DNA of 64,000 bases from Pseudomonas cremoricolorata DSM 17059 = NBRC 16634 (GCF_000425745.1 NZ_KE384442.1:252968-316967), one strand, 5' to 3'. Shown: positions 27,127-35,825, numbered from the stretch's first letter. The notes: a model not told the origin generated them from the sequence alone. Program-made: numbers and translations.

Positions 27127-28104
27127 TCATCTCCCGCGCTGCAATGGCGTGATGACGATGCTCCACAGCGCTTCCGCAGCACCTTCTTGAGACAGCTTCT
27201 GGTCGTGACCGGCATAGTGGGACATGCCCAGGGTTTTCAAGTACAGGGCTTGATCATCAGCGTTCACCGAGAGGGACTCGTTGTAGCTGTTGCCAGCAAA
27301 CGAGTCGCCTTGGCTGTAGTAAATTCCGGCACCCAGCTGACCCCCTGTAAATACCGTCCCCTTGGCAACGTCTTGTCCGTCCTTATAGATCACTGCGGAA
27401 AAGCGATTGGCATCGATTCGACGGTACACCCCTTCATAGCCAGGATTGCGGGCTTGAAGCTCATGAAGCGAGTTCTCGAAGTAGCGAGCGATGTACTCGA
27501 AGCTGTCGAGCAAGAACTGATCTTTGTCCCGCTGGGTAAAGGTCTTAGCAACTCGTAGGTTACTCGACCGAGGGCCGGCAGGAGTTGACTGGCTTGACGG
27601 CTGTGGAATGACTGACGCCACGCGCTCGATTTGCGATGCAGGACTGGGCACAGCCTGGCGGCATCGTTCTGCAGCCTTGCGTACCGCCTGCGCCACCTGC
27701 AGGAAAGCTACATCCCGGTCGGGCCAAAGGGTGACCGGTTTACCATCCTCAGGCGTGGCAAGCAGCTTTCCGAAGGGAGCATGGTGCCAATCACACGCGC
27801 GCAGAATCACAGGGATGACGATCGCGTCCTTAGCCGCGTGGCGCTCCATGGCACGAGCCATCTCGATGTTGTAGCAATAATCTGAGGCGATGAAGTCCGG
27901 GCTCACTAGAAGAAGGATGATTTCGTCACTGTTGATGTGGTTGTCGATGGCCGCATCAATTTCCTGACCTGCACCAATCCGGCGGTCATGCCACGTGTCG
28001 ATCACGCCCTGACGTTTGAGCATCGAGAGCTGCTTTTCCAGCTGATCACGAAGCGCTTCATCGGCATGGCAGTATGAGAAAAATACGCTCGGCAAGATCG
28101 GCAC
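27127..28104 (-). CDS. TIR-domain protein with C-terminal sensor-like domain
   Basis: 325 residues from GTG 28104; TTG 28095 is an alternative with a better-spaced AGGGA. The TIR domain covers about residues 1-145: VFFSYCHADE, LLVSPDFIASDYCYN, and the putative catalytic Glu81 in YNIEMARAM. A Pro/Ser-rich linker (about 155-185) leads to a C-terminal domain of about 135 residues with FEYIARYFENSL, RRIDANRFSAVIY and GGQLGAGIYYSQ. Bacterial TIR domains of this kind cleave NAD+ to stop phage growth. The C-terminal domain is not STING or SAVED by eye; it may sense the trigger. Confidence 0.8.
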   Translation of the reverse strand: MPILPSVFFSYCHADEALRDQLEKQLSMLKRQGVIDTWHDRRIGAGQEIDAAIDNHINSDEIILLLVSPDFIASDYCYNIEMARAMERHAAKDAIVIPVILRACDWHHAPFGKLLATPEDGKPVTLWPDRDVAFLQVAQAVRKAAERCRQAVPSPASQIERVASVIPQPSSQSTPAGPRSSNLRVAKTFTQRDKDQFLLDSFEYIARYFENSLHELQARNPGYEGVYRRIDANRFSAVIYKDGQDVAKGTVFTGGQLGAGIYYSQGDSFAGNSYNESLSVNADDQALYLKTLGMSHYAGHDQKLSQEGAAEALWSIVITPLQRGR

Positions 28105-28168
28105 TCCCTGGATTTGTGATGGCTTTAGATCTTAGGGGCTGTCCTATGACGAAGTACAGGCCCTAGCC

Positions 28169-28381
28169 TCACTGGCGCGTGGGATTAGCAGCACGCCAAT
28201 GAGCCAGTAGCTCCCCATTCCACTCTGGCCTGCGTAGATAGCGTGCCGTGGCCCCGAGCGAGCGCACTCGGGAGTCAGCTGTGGAGAGCTTTGGTAGAAC
28301 CCCGCAAACCCCGGCCACCGTCATCCAATTCTGGTCAGTCGGAGTGAAAAGTGTGATGGAGTCGACACTTCCGATCAGCAA
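28169..28381 (-). CDS. possible 70-aa protein
   Basis: TTG-started frame of 70 codons with a plausible composition (SLGATARYLRRPEWNGELLA near the end). There is no clear ribosome site. A run of 12 G on this strand (28398-28409) lies 16 bases upstream of the start. No family recognised; it may be a remnant. Confidence 0.25.
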   Translation of the reverse strand: MLIGSVDSITLFTPTDQNWMTVAGVCGVLPKLSTADSRVRSLGATARYLRRPEWNGELLAHWRAANPTRQ

Positions 28382-28397
28382 GTGGGATTTTTATTCA

Positions 28398-28409
28398 CCC
28401 CCCCCCCCC
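28398..28409. repeat. homopolymer run of 12 C
   Basis: Twelve consecutive C (28398-28409) in an otherwise AT-rich spacer. Such tracts can change length by slippage; here the tract is outside any confident gene. Confidence 0.7.
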
Positions 28410-28436
28410 TCTTGAAAATTTTTTGAGGCGAAATTT

Positions 28437-28673
28437 TTATACGGTGTTGGCCTCGCCGCCTGAGGCTGGATCACGGCGAGGGGTTGAAAGCTGATCTTCG
28501 GTTTTGATCTTTCGGTTTTTGAGCCCTTCCAGGCCTTGCCGTGAGGCAAAGGGAGGGGCTGGCAGGGGGATCGTCGTTTCGGCCAAAGGCCGCTGCTTCA
28601 GCTTTGGGTACAAAACACAGCGCTGTCGCCAAAATTTTTTGGCCAGGGTTATTCCGCCTTGCATCTTTCCCAT
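28437..28673 (-). CDS. possible 78-aa hypothetical protein
   Basis: ATG 28673 opens MGKMQGGITLAKKFWRQRCV, followed by a proline-rich middle (IPLPAPPFASR) and a charged tail ending GGEANTV. It has no recognised family and no good ribosome site. Its composition is odd, so it may be a conserved repeat or remnant rather than a working gene. Confidence 0.25.
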   Translation of the reverse strand: MGKMQGGITLAKKFWRQRCVLYPKLKQRPLAETTIPLPAPPFASRQGLEGLKNRKIKTEDQLSTPRRDPASGGEANTV

Positions 28674-28866
28674 GTCAGACAACAACGAGAATGAGTGCCA
28701 CTGAATGACCTCACCACCATCCGCGCTCTAGCTTTCCAGCGGCCAGTTGATCGTCTGCAGCCACCTTACAGGCAGCCTTCATGAAAAGGCTGCGCGCAAC
28801 CTAGTGCTCACTGAGCAAAACCAGAGGTTTCGATCGGTGTGTTTTTGGCTCTCGCCATGGCTCTGA

Positions 28867-29028
28867 TTATGATTGGGCGTCAGCTGTCATTAGCGCTTCC
28901 ACTAATGTGGTCAACGCGTCCATCAAACGTGCATCTTCGCGAGGATCTCCGCTTGCTGGCACATGAGTCTGGCAGTGGCGCAGTAGCGCTTCTGCGTCAT
29001 TCACATTCAGATCAAATTCGATATGCAT
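28867..29028 (-). CDS. 53-aa small protein
   Basis: ATG 29028, preceded by AAAGGA at 7 bases, opens a 53-codon frame: MHIEFDLNVNDAEALLRHCQ, then a helical THVPASGDPREDARLMDAL region ending TADAQS, stop at 28867. Regular codon use and a good ribosome site support a real gene too short for many gene finders. Acidic, helical, no family known. The flanks 28674-28866 hold no other gene that I can see. Confidence 0.5.
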   Translation of the reverse strand: MHIEFDLNVNDAEALLRHCQTHVPASGDPREDARLMDALTTLVEALMTADAQS

Positions 29029-29169
29029 TTGCGTCCTTTCTGTGCAGTCAAGGGTGGCCGCCAGGGGGACGATCGCGGCGCGATGTGATAGGTGAGGGTA
29101 GGCGTTGCAGGATGAAGTAGAAAGCGGCTGTGGGAACAGGCGTGGCGGGTCTTCGGGGACTCCCTGGGC

Positions 29170-29550
29170 GTGGTGCTGAGCGAGACCTTAGCTGGGTATA
29201 AGCGCAGCGCCGGGTTTGATGAGATGCAGCGCTTGTACCCAAGTACGATTGGTGCCGAGGCTTTTCAGGTTCTTCGGCAAGCGTTAACGCGTCAGTGGCC
29301 TACAAGCAACATTGGCGGATCACAATCGTTTATCGAACTGCGCTCCCGTCTCAGAGAGCATCTAAACCAGTCACTGCTTCGCCGACTCGTCCATGAGAAC
29401 CGCGCGACACCTGCGCTCCGCGATGCCCTGTTCGCTAGGGACTTGGGCGTGTGGCGGGGTGGCGATCATGGGGCTGTTAGTCATCGCCCCAAGGATCGAA
29501 TGTGTCCTCATACCTTGCCCGTAAGGCGCGATTGCGCTCAATCCTGCTGA
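29170..29550 (+). CDS. possible hypothetical protein or 5'-truncated gene
   Basis: 126 codons from GTG 29170. The frame looks coding (ETLAGYKRSAGFDEMQRLYP, FQVLRQALTRQWP) and coding character extends upstream of the GTG to a TGA near 29111 without any ATG. This suggests a gene that lost its start. The last ~25 codons overlap the opposite-strand gene at 29477. No family recognised. Confidence 0.3.
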   Translation: MVLSETLAGYKRSAGFDEMQRLYPSTIGAEAFQVLRQALTRQWPTSNIGGSQSFIELRSRLREHLNQSLLRRLVHENRATPALRDALFARDLGVWRGGDHGAVSHRPKDRMCPHTLPVRRDCAQSC

Positions 29551-29776
29551 TCCACGGATCGTAATCCTCGGGCAACGCTGCAAGCCTAGCGCTTATGATC
29601 ATCTGCACCGCTGCGTCACGCAGCAACCTGCTGGTCAGCTCGCGGCATTCCCCACGCGTAACCGCACCATAGTTGGCGTGGTTGTCTTTGACATAGAGGT
29701 CGGTCATTCCCACACGCATATGGCCATATTTATCAACGTCATCGGGGTAGACGTCCTCCAGGCTGAGGTGTCCCAT
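29477..29776 (-). CDS. small hypothetical protein
   Basis: 99 residues from ATG 29776 with AGGAG 6 bases upstream. Sequence opens MGHLSLEDVYPDDVDKYG and has GAVTRGECRELTSRLLRD and an Arg-rich helix near the end before FDPWGDD. No family recognised. It lies directly beside the IS66 remnant. Confidence 0.6.
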   Translation of the reverse strand: MGHLSLEDVYPDDVDKYGHMRVGMTDLYVKDNHANYGAVTRGECRELTSRLLRDAAVQMIISARLAALPEDYDPWISRIERNRALRARYEDTFDPWGDD

Positions 29777-29822
29777 ACTGAACTCCTGATTGAAGATGAG
29801 CTCGCTGAAGAGCCGTATCTGC

Positions 29823-30181
29823 GTAAGCGTCCGGTGAACTCACCTTGCGTAAGTCAGGCCGGCACCCACTGATGCGGCAGCAGTTGCCCGATTTCACTGG
29901 CTCGCTGCGTCGGCAGCCGCGTCAGCACATCTTTGAGATAGGCATACGGATCATGCCCATTCATGCGTGCCGATTGTGTCAGAGCAGGCGCGAAACGACG
30001 ACAAACAGACCGGCCTAATGGCCGGCGGTTACAGCATGCTGATCACACCGCCCGAACCGACCCGCTGCTACGGCAGGCTAGGCGCCTGGAGTTGTTCGCT
30101 GTCGAGTTCGATTTCGAAGCCATGGCGAATGCCGGGCCAGTGAAGCTTGCTTTGATTCAGGCGCCGCGCGGCAAGCCAGAC
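29823..30181 (-). mobile_element. IS66-family remnant
   Basis: The minus strand encodes the end of an IS66 TnpB (30181-30029: VWLAARRLNQSKLHWPG, HGFEIELDSEQLQ, with an in-frame stop, then QRVGSGGVISML). It continues into the last ~42 codons of TnpC (29982-29854: QSARMNGHDPYAYLKDVLT, LPTQRASEIGQLLPHQW). GTAAGCGTCCGGTGAA at 29823-29838 matches the IS66 terminal repeat. Nearly all of tnpC and all of tnpA are missing, so the element is dead. Confidence 0.88.
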
Positions 30182-31002
30182 TTGAGCCCAGCGAGGATCT
30201 CTTCGATGAGCAACTACTGCAAGTGCGTCTGCACTTGGTTTATTGAATTGTCTGCTAGTTAGGTGCGGCAGCGCCGATAACTTCAGGCTCAGTTCATAAG
30301 CGAGAAGGCTCGATTAGATAGATTCGGCAAGTAGGTTGTGCAACTTTATGTCGCTAATTTGACGCTGATCTACTGTCGGTTTTCAGGCGCTCCTTTCGTT
30401 GCGTCATAACTCGTCGCACCGAGAAAATCTCAGACAGATCTGAGTTTGTAACAATTTATTACGCCCTCTTTTCTGTTAAGCCCTTGAAACATCAGGGCTG
30501 TGCATCCGTACAGTTGAAAAATGGGATCCAACCGTACATGGGTGCGCAAGCTACTCGTGCGACAGGCACTTGCGGTCGGGCGTTGTTTTGAATATGTTGT
30601 AGCTGTACTTTGTGGAAGGCACTAGATGTAGTGTTTTCGGGGCGGCCTCGAAACGGATTTCTTGGGGTTGTGCTAGGTGATATACGGTTGGGCCATGGCT
30701 CATCCTAGTCACCGTGGCCAGCGAAGATCGGGTGGTGATGTGCGGTTGAAGTGGCGTCCTAAGCTCGCCGGTTAGGTTGTCCAGGCAGCAGGAAACGAGC
30801 ATATCAACATCCCCCCCGATTCTCTTGAAATCTGACCTCAGCACGTGTTGCGTAAATATTACTCACCAAAGCGATGAATCATTTGCGTCCCGTTTTATAA
30901 ACGGCGCGATGGTGCATAAAACATAAACGTTTTTCAGTGAATGGAAGATGACGCTCAGCTATGGCCTGAGGGTTATTTTGCAGATAGCGCATGGAGGTAA
31001 GA
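30182..31002. other. 820-base region without confident gene
   Basis: Between the IS66 remnant and the MBL gene. A 97-codon frame on the minus strand (30551-30844) has no ribosome site and unlikely composition. The stretch 30400-30500 is AT-rich, and GGTTGGATCC-type short repeats such as CCGTACA (30507 and 30531) occur. The promoter of the MBL operon should lie at its right end. Confidence 0.35.
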
Positions 31003-32184
31003 GTGCCCGCTAAATTTACTTTTTTCCAAGTCGGTAACGGGGATATGACGCTCGTACGCTTGGCAGACTTCAATGTCACAAGCATCTTGATCGATTGCCA
31101 CATCCGGGGAAAAGCCGACGACCCGAACGATGACACACCCGATGTGGGGCGAGCACTGCGCGAGCGGCTGTTGCGGGATGACAAGGATCGTCCGTACGTT
31201 GATGCCTTCATGCTGAGCCATCCGGACAAGGATCACTGCGGCGGGCTGAGCAAGCATTTCTGGCTGGGCCCCCCCGATCAGTATCCGGATGATAAAAAGG
31301 ATCGCTGGGAAAAGCGCATCATCATTCGCGAGCTCTGGTCTTCGCCTCTGGTCTTTCGGCGTCGGTCGCCAAATCACACGCTGTGTGATGACGCGAGCGC
31401 TTTCAACAAAGAGGCGCGTCGGCGCGTCCAGTATTGGCGTGACCACCGCTGGGCAGCTAGCGGTAACCGCATCAAGATCATGGGTGAAGACGTTGATGGC
31501 AAGACTGACGATCTGCGCGCGATCCTGGTGAAGTCTGGCGAATGGTTCAGCGACATCAATGGCTCTTCTTCGTCAGTGTTCAGGGCCCAGCTCCTGGCTC
31601 CTGCACCTCATGAAGATGATGCTGCGCTGGAGGAAGAGCTGACCAAGAACGAGTCGAGCATCGTCATGAACATGCACATCTCACCGTCTCAATTCAGCTC
31701 CAAGCGCACCCGGTTCTTCGTAGGTGGTGATGCTGAAGTTCTCATCTGGGAGCGGATGTGGAAACGCTTTGAGGATGACCCAGAAACGCTCGCTTACGAC
31801 TTGCTCCTCGCGCCACACCACTGCTCGTGGCACACCCTGTCCTGGGACAGCTGGTCGGGCAAAGGCGAAGACGCCAGGGTTTCCGAGGCAGCGCGCAATG
31901 CTCTGGGCCAGGCAAAACAGGGCGCGACGATTGTCTCCAGCAGCAAAAAGATCGTTGACGACTTCAACGATCCACCTTGCATCCGCGCCAAGCGTGAATA
32001 CAGGTCGATTCTGCGCCCAGTGGATGGGTGGTTCGCCTGCACGGAAGAGAACGGTTCCAAAGGCGTGCTCGAATTGGAGTCGGCCTCTGACGGTACAGTG
32101 ATCAAGGCTGCGGTAGCGGTTGCCGCAGCTGCGACCTCGGCTGCGGCTGCTGCGGCTCCTCGCGCAGGCGCTCCTAGAAAATGA
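31003..32184 (+). CDS. metallo-beta-lactamase-fold hydrolase in Ubl-type operon
   Basis: 393 residues from GTG 31003, which has GGAGGT 6 bases upstream (ATG 30991 overlaps that site and is less likely). MBL fold with the metal motif SHPDKDHCGG (His73, Asp75, Asp77, His78), a later PHHCSWHTLSWDS block and FFVGGDAE, like ComEC-type hydrolases. The C-terminus has about 25 residues dominated by alanine (after KAAVAVAAAATSA) ending AGAPRK, probably flexible. Its stop overlaps the E2-E1-JAB start (ATGA), so the two proteins are made together. Substrate unknown; a nucleotide or nucleic acid is likely. Confidence 0.8.
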   Translation: MPAKFTFFQVGNGDMTLVRLADFNVTSILIDCHIRGKADDPNDDTPDVGRALRERLLRDDKDRPYVDAFMLSHPDKDHCGGLSKHFWLGPPDQYPDDKKDRWEKRIIIRELWSSPLVFRRRSPNHTLCDDASAFNKEARRRVQYWRDHRWAASGNRIKIMGEDVDGKTDDLRAILVKSGEWFSDINGSSSSVFRAQLLAPAPHEDDAALEEELTKNESSIVMNMHISPSQFSSKRTRFFVGGDAEVLIWERMWKRFEDDPETLAYDLLLAPHHCSWHTLSWDSWSGKGEDARVSEAARNALGQAKQGATIVSSSKKIVDDFNDPPCIRAKREYRSILRPVDGWFACTEENGSKGVLELESASDGTVIKAAVAVAAAATSAAAAAAPRAGAPRK

Positions 32185-34406
32185 CCGGTTTCTATGCGGT
32201 CGGTGACCCAATGGGCGATCAGCCCGAGCCTATTCATGCCTGCACCCGAGCGTTGGTGAAAGCATGCAAGGGGGCCTCGGGCGTCGAGTTCCTGGAGCTT
32301 CGGCAGGAAGCTGAGGCAGGCGGGGTAACCGAGTACGTCGTCATCGAGGCGGGCGACGGCACGATTGCCAAGTGTAACCCTGGGGGAATCCACCGTGTAG
32401 AGACGTTAGCCATTGCTGTAAATCCACGGCTTCGTGTTCCAGTGACTGTGCATGCGCTTCGCACAGATTTTCCTGCGCTGTCACATCTTCATGGCTCGGC
32501 GCCGGGTACGCCGAAGATCCTGTGCCTCTACGATGTGGAGTGGAGTGGCGTTGAGCGCATCTGGACTGCTGAACGGTTTCTTGAGCGTCTGTTCTGGTGG
32601 CTGCGTGAGTCATCGGAGCTACGCCTGCACCGTGAAGATCAACCGCTGGAGCAAATGTTCTACGCGAGCCCGTTCCAGCTCATCCTGCCAGCGCTAACTC
32701 CGGCGCAGCTGGCGAGTGACGATTGCAAACTGCACGTCCTGATGACAGACAGAAGCGACAAAATAACGCTGCGTGCGGTCATGGATTCCAGTGGAACGAC
32801 CCAAAGCAATTACCGCTTACTCAATATCATGGTGCCGCCCGTTGAGCCGACGTCGGTGGCCATGTTCCCGTTTAACCTTGGGGAGTTGCATGACCAGTTG
32901 GTGGAGTGGGGCAGCGAGCTGTCTACGCAACTTTCAAATGCTGTGCGTGAAGCAGCTTCTGGCGGGCTAAGTCGGGCGGCTCAGAACGACAACCAGGGCA
33001 TCTTGATCCTGGCTTGGGTACCCAGACTTCGCAATGGCGAAGCGGATCGGATGGATGTCAAAGGCTACATGCTGGAGATCAATCTCTTTGATCTGGCAGC
33101 CTCTTTCGAGATGCTGGCCCCGCCGAACGCGGACGGTGTTTGTTATCCCGCCGTGCAGTTGGGAGGTTACACAGGGGAGACATGGAAGGGGCTTGGCCTC
33201 AGGCCTGTGGAGGTGCGATCTTCGCTGAGCGCGGCGTTTGCCCGAGACCTCTCTGCTGTCGATCCCGATACTGCAACTTTCAAGGGTGTGTTGGCTGGGG
33301 TAGGTGCGCTAGGAGGCATGCTTGCCGACATCTGGGCTCGCTTGGCCTGGGGCACATGGACGTATGTAGACCCGGATCTGCTCCTCCCTCACAACTTGGT
33401 CAGGCATGTCGCAAACGACAGATTTGTCGGTTTACGCAAAGCGGATGTGCTTCGGAGGATGGTAGGGCAGATCTATCCGGGCGAACCGGTACCTGCTGCG
33501 ATCTGCGACGGCATTCTCGCTGACGATCCCCGCATCAATGAGGCCATAGAGGACGCTGAGCTTTTGATCGATGCCACCACGACGCTGGCTGTGCCTCGTG
33601 ATCTGGCGCGACGGGATCATTCAACACGGATGGCCAGTGTTTTCCTTACTCCATCAGGAATGTCGAATGTCATTCTGCTCGAAGACTCGGCGCGGTTGCA
33701 GCGTTTGGATGCCCTTGAAGGGCAGTATTACCGCGCAATCTTGAACAACCCTTGGGGTGAAACCCATCTCGTCAACCACCTTGGCGATCGGTGGGTAGGT
33801 GGCGGATGCCGGGATATTTCGTTCCGGATGTCGAATGAAAACATCCATGTCCACGCGGGACTAATTTCCCGGAGGCTGCGCAAGGTCGTAACTGGTGCCG
33901 AAGCCAAGATCATGATATCGGCGCTGGATGATGAGTCGGGCAGTGTGGGATCACATGAGGCCCTGGTACATCCCGTCACCTGCGCAACGATTGGAGATTG
34001 GTCGGTAACGTATGACAGTGGCCTTATTGACAAGATCAAGGCACAGCGGCTTGCGGCGCTTCCCAACGAAACCGGTGGATCCATTCTCGGTATCACTGAC
34101 TTGAAGACGAAGACCATCGTCCTGGTCGATACCCTGCCACCTCCACCCGACAGCGAGTCGAGCCCAACCCATTTCATCCGGGGCAAGGAAGGTCAGTTAG
34201 AGGCACTGAGGAAGGTGCACGATCTGACTGCTGGCACCGTTGACTATGTCGGGGACTGGCATTCCCATCCGAACGGTTGTTCCGTCAAGCAGAGCGCAGA
34301 CGACCTTGTCTTGTTTGCCACGCTGGTCAGCCGGATGCAGATAGAGGGTTTACCGGCACTGATGCTGATCGTTTCCGATGCTGATCTCGGCATTTATGTG
34401 AGGTGA
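32181..34406 (+). CDS. E2-E1-JAB fusion (ubiquitin-like conjugation/deconjugation)
   Basis: 741 residues with three modules. Residues ~20-150 match prokaryotic E2 domains (TDFPALSHLHG, ILCLYD with Cys115 as candidate thioester residue, WTAERFLERLFWWL). Residues ~355-560 form a ThiF/E1 domain with GVGALGG at 373-379, YVDPDLLLPHN and a candidate Cys543. Residues ~600-741 are a JAB/MPN protease with Glu630 and HSHPx7SxxD (His694, His696, Ser705, Asp708) intact. The same steps are split between Cap2 and Cap3 in type II CBASS. No CD-NTase or ubiquitin-like protein is encoded nearby. The MBL or the membrane protein may be the modified partner (inference). Confidence 0.85.
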   Translation: MTGFYAVGDPMGDQPEPIHACTRALVKACKGASGVEFLELRQEAEAGGVTEYVVIEAGDGTIAKCNPGGIHRVETLAIAVNPRLRVPVTVHALRTDFPALSHLHGSAPGTPKILCLYDVEWSGVERIWTAERFLERLFWWLRESSELRLHREDQPLEQMFYASPFQLILPALTPAQLASDDCKLHVLMTDRSDKITLRAVMDSSGTTQSNYRLLNIMVPPVEPTSVAMFPFNLGELHDQLVEWGSELSTQLSNAVREAASGGLSRAAQNDNQGILILAWVPRLRNGEADRMDVKGYMLEINLFDLAASFEMLAPPNADGVCYPAVQLGGYTGETWKGLGLRPVEVRSSLSAAFARDLSAVDPDTATFKGVLAGVGALGGMLADIWARLAWGTWTYVDPDLLLPHNLVRHVANDRFVGLRKADVLRRMVGQIYPGEPVPAAICDGILADDPRINEAIEDAELLIDATTTLAVPRDLARRDHSTRMASVFLTPSGMSNVILLEDSARLQRLDALEGQYYRAILNNPWGETHLVNHLGDRWVGGGCRDISFRMSNENIHVHAGLISRRLRKVVTGAEAKIMISALDDESGSVGSHEALVHPVTCATIGDWSVTYDSGLIDKIKAQRLAALPNETGGSILGITDLKTKTIVLVDTLPPPPDSESSPTHFIRGKEGQLEALRKVHDLTAGTVDYVGDWHSHPNGCSVKQSADDLVLFATLVSRMQIEGLPALMLIVSDADLGIYVR

Positions 34407-34535
34407 GCCTTGGGGTAACGGGTTTCACCTTTGGTTAGTTGTTGGCGAGCGGCGAAATTGCGCGATACGCCTAGATGATCGACGTGTGTTTGTTCGATTG
34501 ATGCCCAAATACCATGCACTGCGTGAGGGGTTGGT

Positions 34536-35285
34536 ATGGATTTCAGCAAGGTTTTTGATGCGTATAAGTACAAGGCCAGGGTAAAGCCTGCTTTGCTGTT
34601 GGTGTTGCCGGTAGTCATTTACGTCATGGCTTTCTTCGAAGCTGCGCGATCCTTGAACGGGGTGATCGCAACCTTCCTTGTATCGTTCGGTGTGGTCGCC
34701 TTTGCCGCGAGCCAAATGTCCAGCAAAGGCAATAAGCTCCAGGAGAAGCTGTTCAAGGCGTGGGGTGGTGCCCCGACCACCATCGTGCTGAGGCACTCCG
34801 ACGACACGTTGGAGCGGCCCACGAAAAAACGCTACATGCAGCGCCTGGCGGATCTCATAAAGGATTTCACCGTCGTCACGGAAGAGGAAGAAAAAACTGA
34901 CCCGAAGGCCGCAGATGATGTGTATCGGTCTGCGGCGAACTTCCTGCGTGAACAGACGAGAGACACGAAAAAGTACGCCATGATCTTTGACGAAAACGTG
35001 GAGTATGGATTCGCCCGGAATCTCACGGCTTGCAAGTCGACAGGCATCCTAGTGGCCCTAACCTGCGTCGCGCTCTGCCTGGTGACTCTGTATCACACGA
35101 TAGGTTTGCCCCTGCAAGAATTGAGCTTCGAGGCGTTAGCGAAACATCCAGTCCTGCTCGCAGCCACAGGAGTCGAACTGGTCATCTTGCTTTGCTGGGT
35201 TTTCCTGGTGAACCACGATTGGGTTCGAGTTAGAGGCTTTGCTTACGCACAGCGTCTGTTCGCTAGCTGCGAACAAGTCAGCTAG
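34536..35285 (+). CDS. four-helix membrane protein, probable third gene of the Ubl operon
   Basis: 249 residues. Two helices near the start (about 18-36 and 41-60), a cytoplasmic centre of about 105 charged residues (NKLQEKLFKAWGGAPTTIVL, EEEEKTDP) and two more helices (about 170-188 and 207-225). The layout recalls two-TM SLATT-type effectors but has four helices. GAGGGG lies 5 bases before the ATG. The gap to the E2-E1-JAB gene is 129 bases, same strand. Likely membrane effector of the operon; this is inference. Confidence 0.7.
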   Translation: MDFSKVFDAYKYKARVKPALLLVLPVVIYVMAFFEAARSLNGVIATFLVSFGVVAFAASQMSSKGNKLQEKLFKAWGGAPTTIVLRHSDDTLERPTKKRYMQRLADLIKDFTVVTEEEEKTDPKAADDVYRSAANFLREQTRDTKKYAMIFDENVEYGFARNLTACKSTGILVALTCVALCLVTLYHTIGLPLQELSFEALAKHPVLLAATGVELVILLCWVFLVNHDWVRVRGFAYAQRLFASCEQVS

Positions 35286-35445
35286 AGGATGCCGACCTGC
35301 AGTCTCCACAGCCAACGTCCAGCCAGGGAGCAGGGCGAGAGCTAGTCGACGGCCAAACACTCAAGGCGTCTTTCGCAAGGTTGGGTTGGCTGCGCCTCTA
35401 TGATTTAAGATGGATGCCACCGTCTGGTTTTTTGAGGAGTCATCG

Positions 35446-35814
35446 ATGTCCCGTTTAGCTGAGTTTCGCGCTCTTGAACAAAAATTGGCTGCCCAATTGG
35501 CTGAATTGGAAACCTTGAAGGGCTCATCGGAGCTGCAGAAAGAAATCGAGTTCGAGAAAAAGCTCCGTGACTTGTTGAGCCACTATGGATTCAGCCTGCG
35601 CGACATCATCAACATTCTTGATCCCCAGTCCGGGCAGCGTGCGGCCACGCCTGGTGTCCACGAAAGGAACCAACGTCGAGCCCGTCAGTTGAAGCAGTAC
35701 AAAAACCCGCACGACGGCACCATCGTTGAAACCAAGGGAGGCAATCACAAGCTTCTTAAGGCGTGGAAGGTCAAATACGGCGCTGAACAAGTTGAATCGT
35801 GGTTGGTCAAGTAA
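35446..35814 (+). CDS. MvaT/MvaU-family H-NS-like silencer
   Basis: 122 residues from ATG 35446 (MSRLAEFRALEQKLAAQL) with GAGGAG 7 bases upstream. The N-terminal coiled coil gives dimers and filaments. The C-terminal DNA-binding part has KQYKNPHDGTIVETKGGNHK and LKAWKVKYGAEQVESWL, which match MvaT. Chromosomal MvaT/MvaU silence AT-rich foreign genes in Pseudomonas. This paralogue is carried by the island and may silence its cargo or supplement the host pool. A TATGAT box lies about 45 bases upstream. Confidence 0.93.
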   Translation: MSRLAEFRALEQKLAAQLAELETLKGSSELQKEIEFEKKLRDLLSHYGFSLRDIINILDPQSGQRAATPGVHERNQRRARQLKQYKNPHDGTIVETKGGNHKLLKAWKVKYGAEQVESWLVK

Positions 35815-35825
35815 ACCAGCGGCTT

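Noticed and set aside
30551..30844. 97-codon minus-strand frame between the IS66 remnant and the MBL gene
   Set aside because: No ribosome site, no family resemblance, and mixed codon use; kept only as part of the spacer description.
34536..35285. Calling the membrane protein a SLATT effector outright
   Set aside because: It has four rather than two helices and no clear SLATT signature by eye, so only a likeness is stated.
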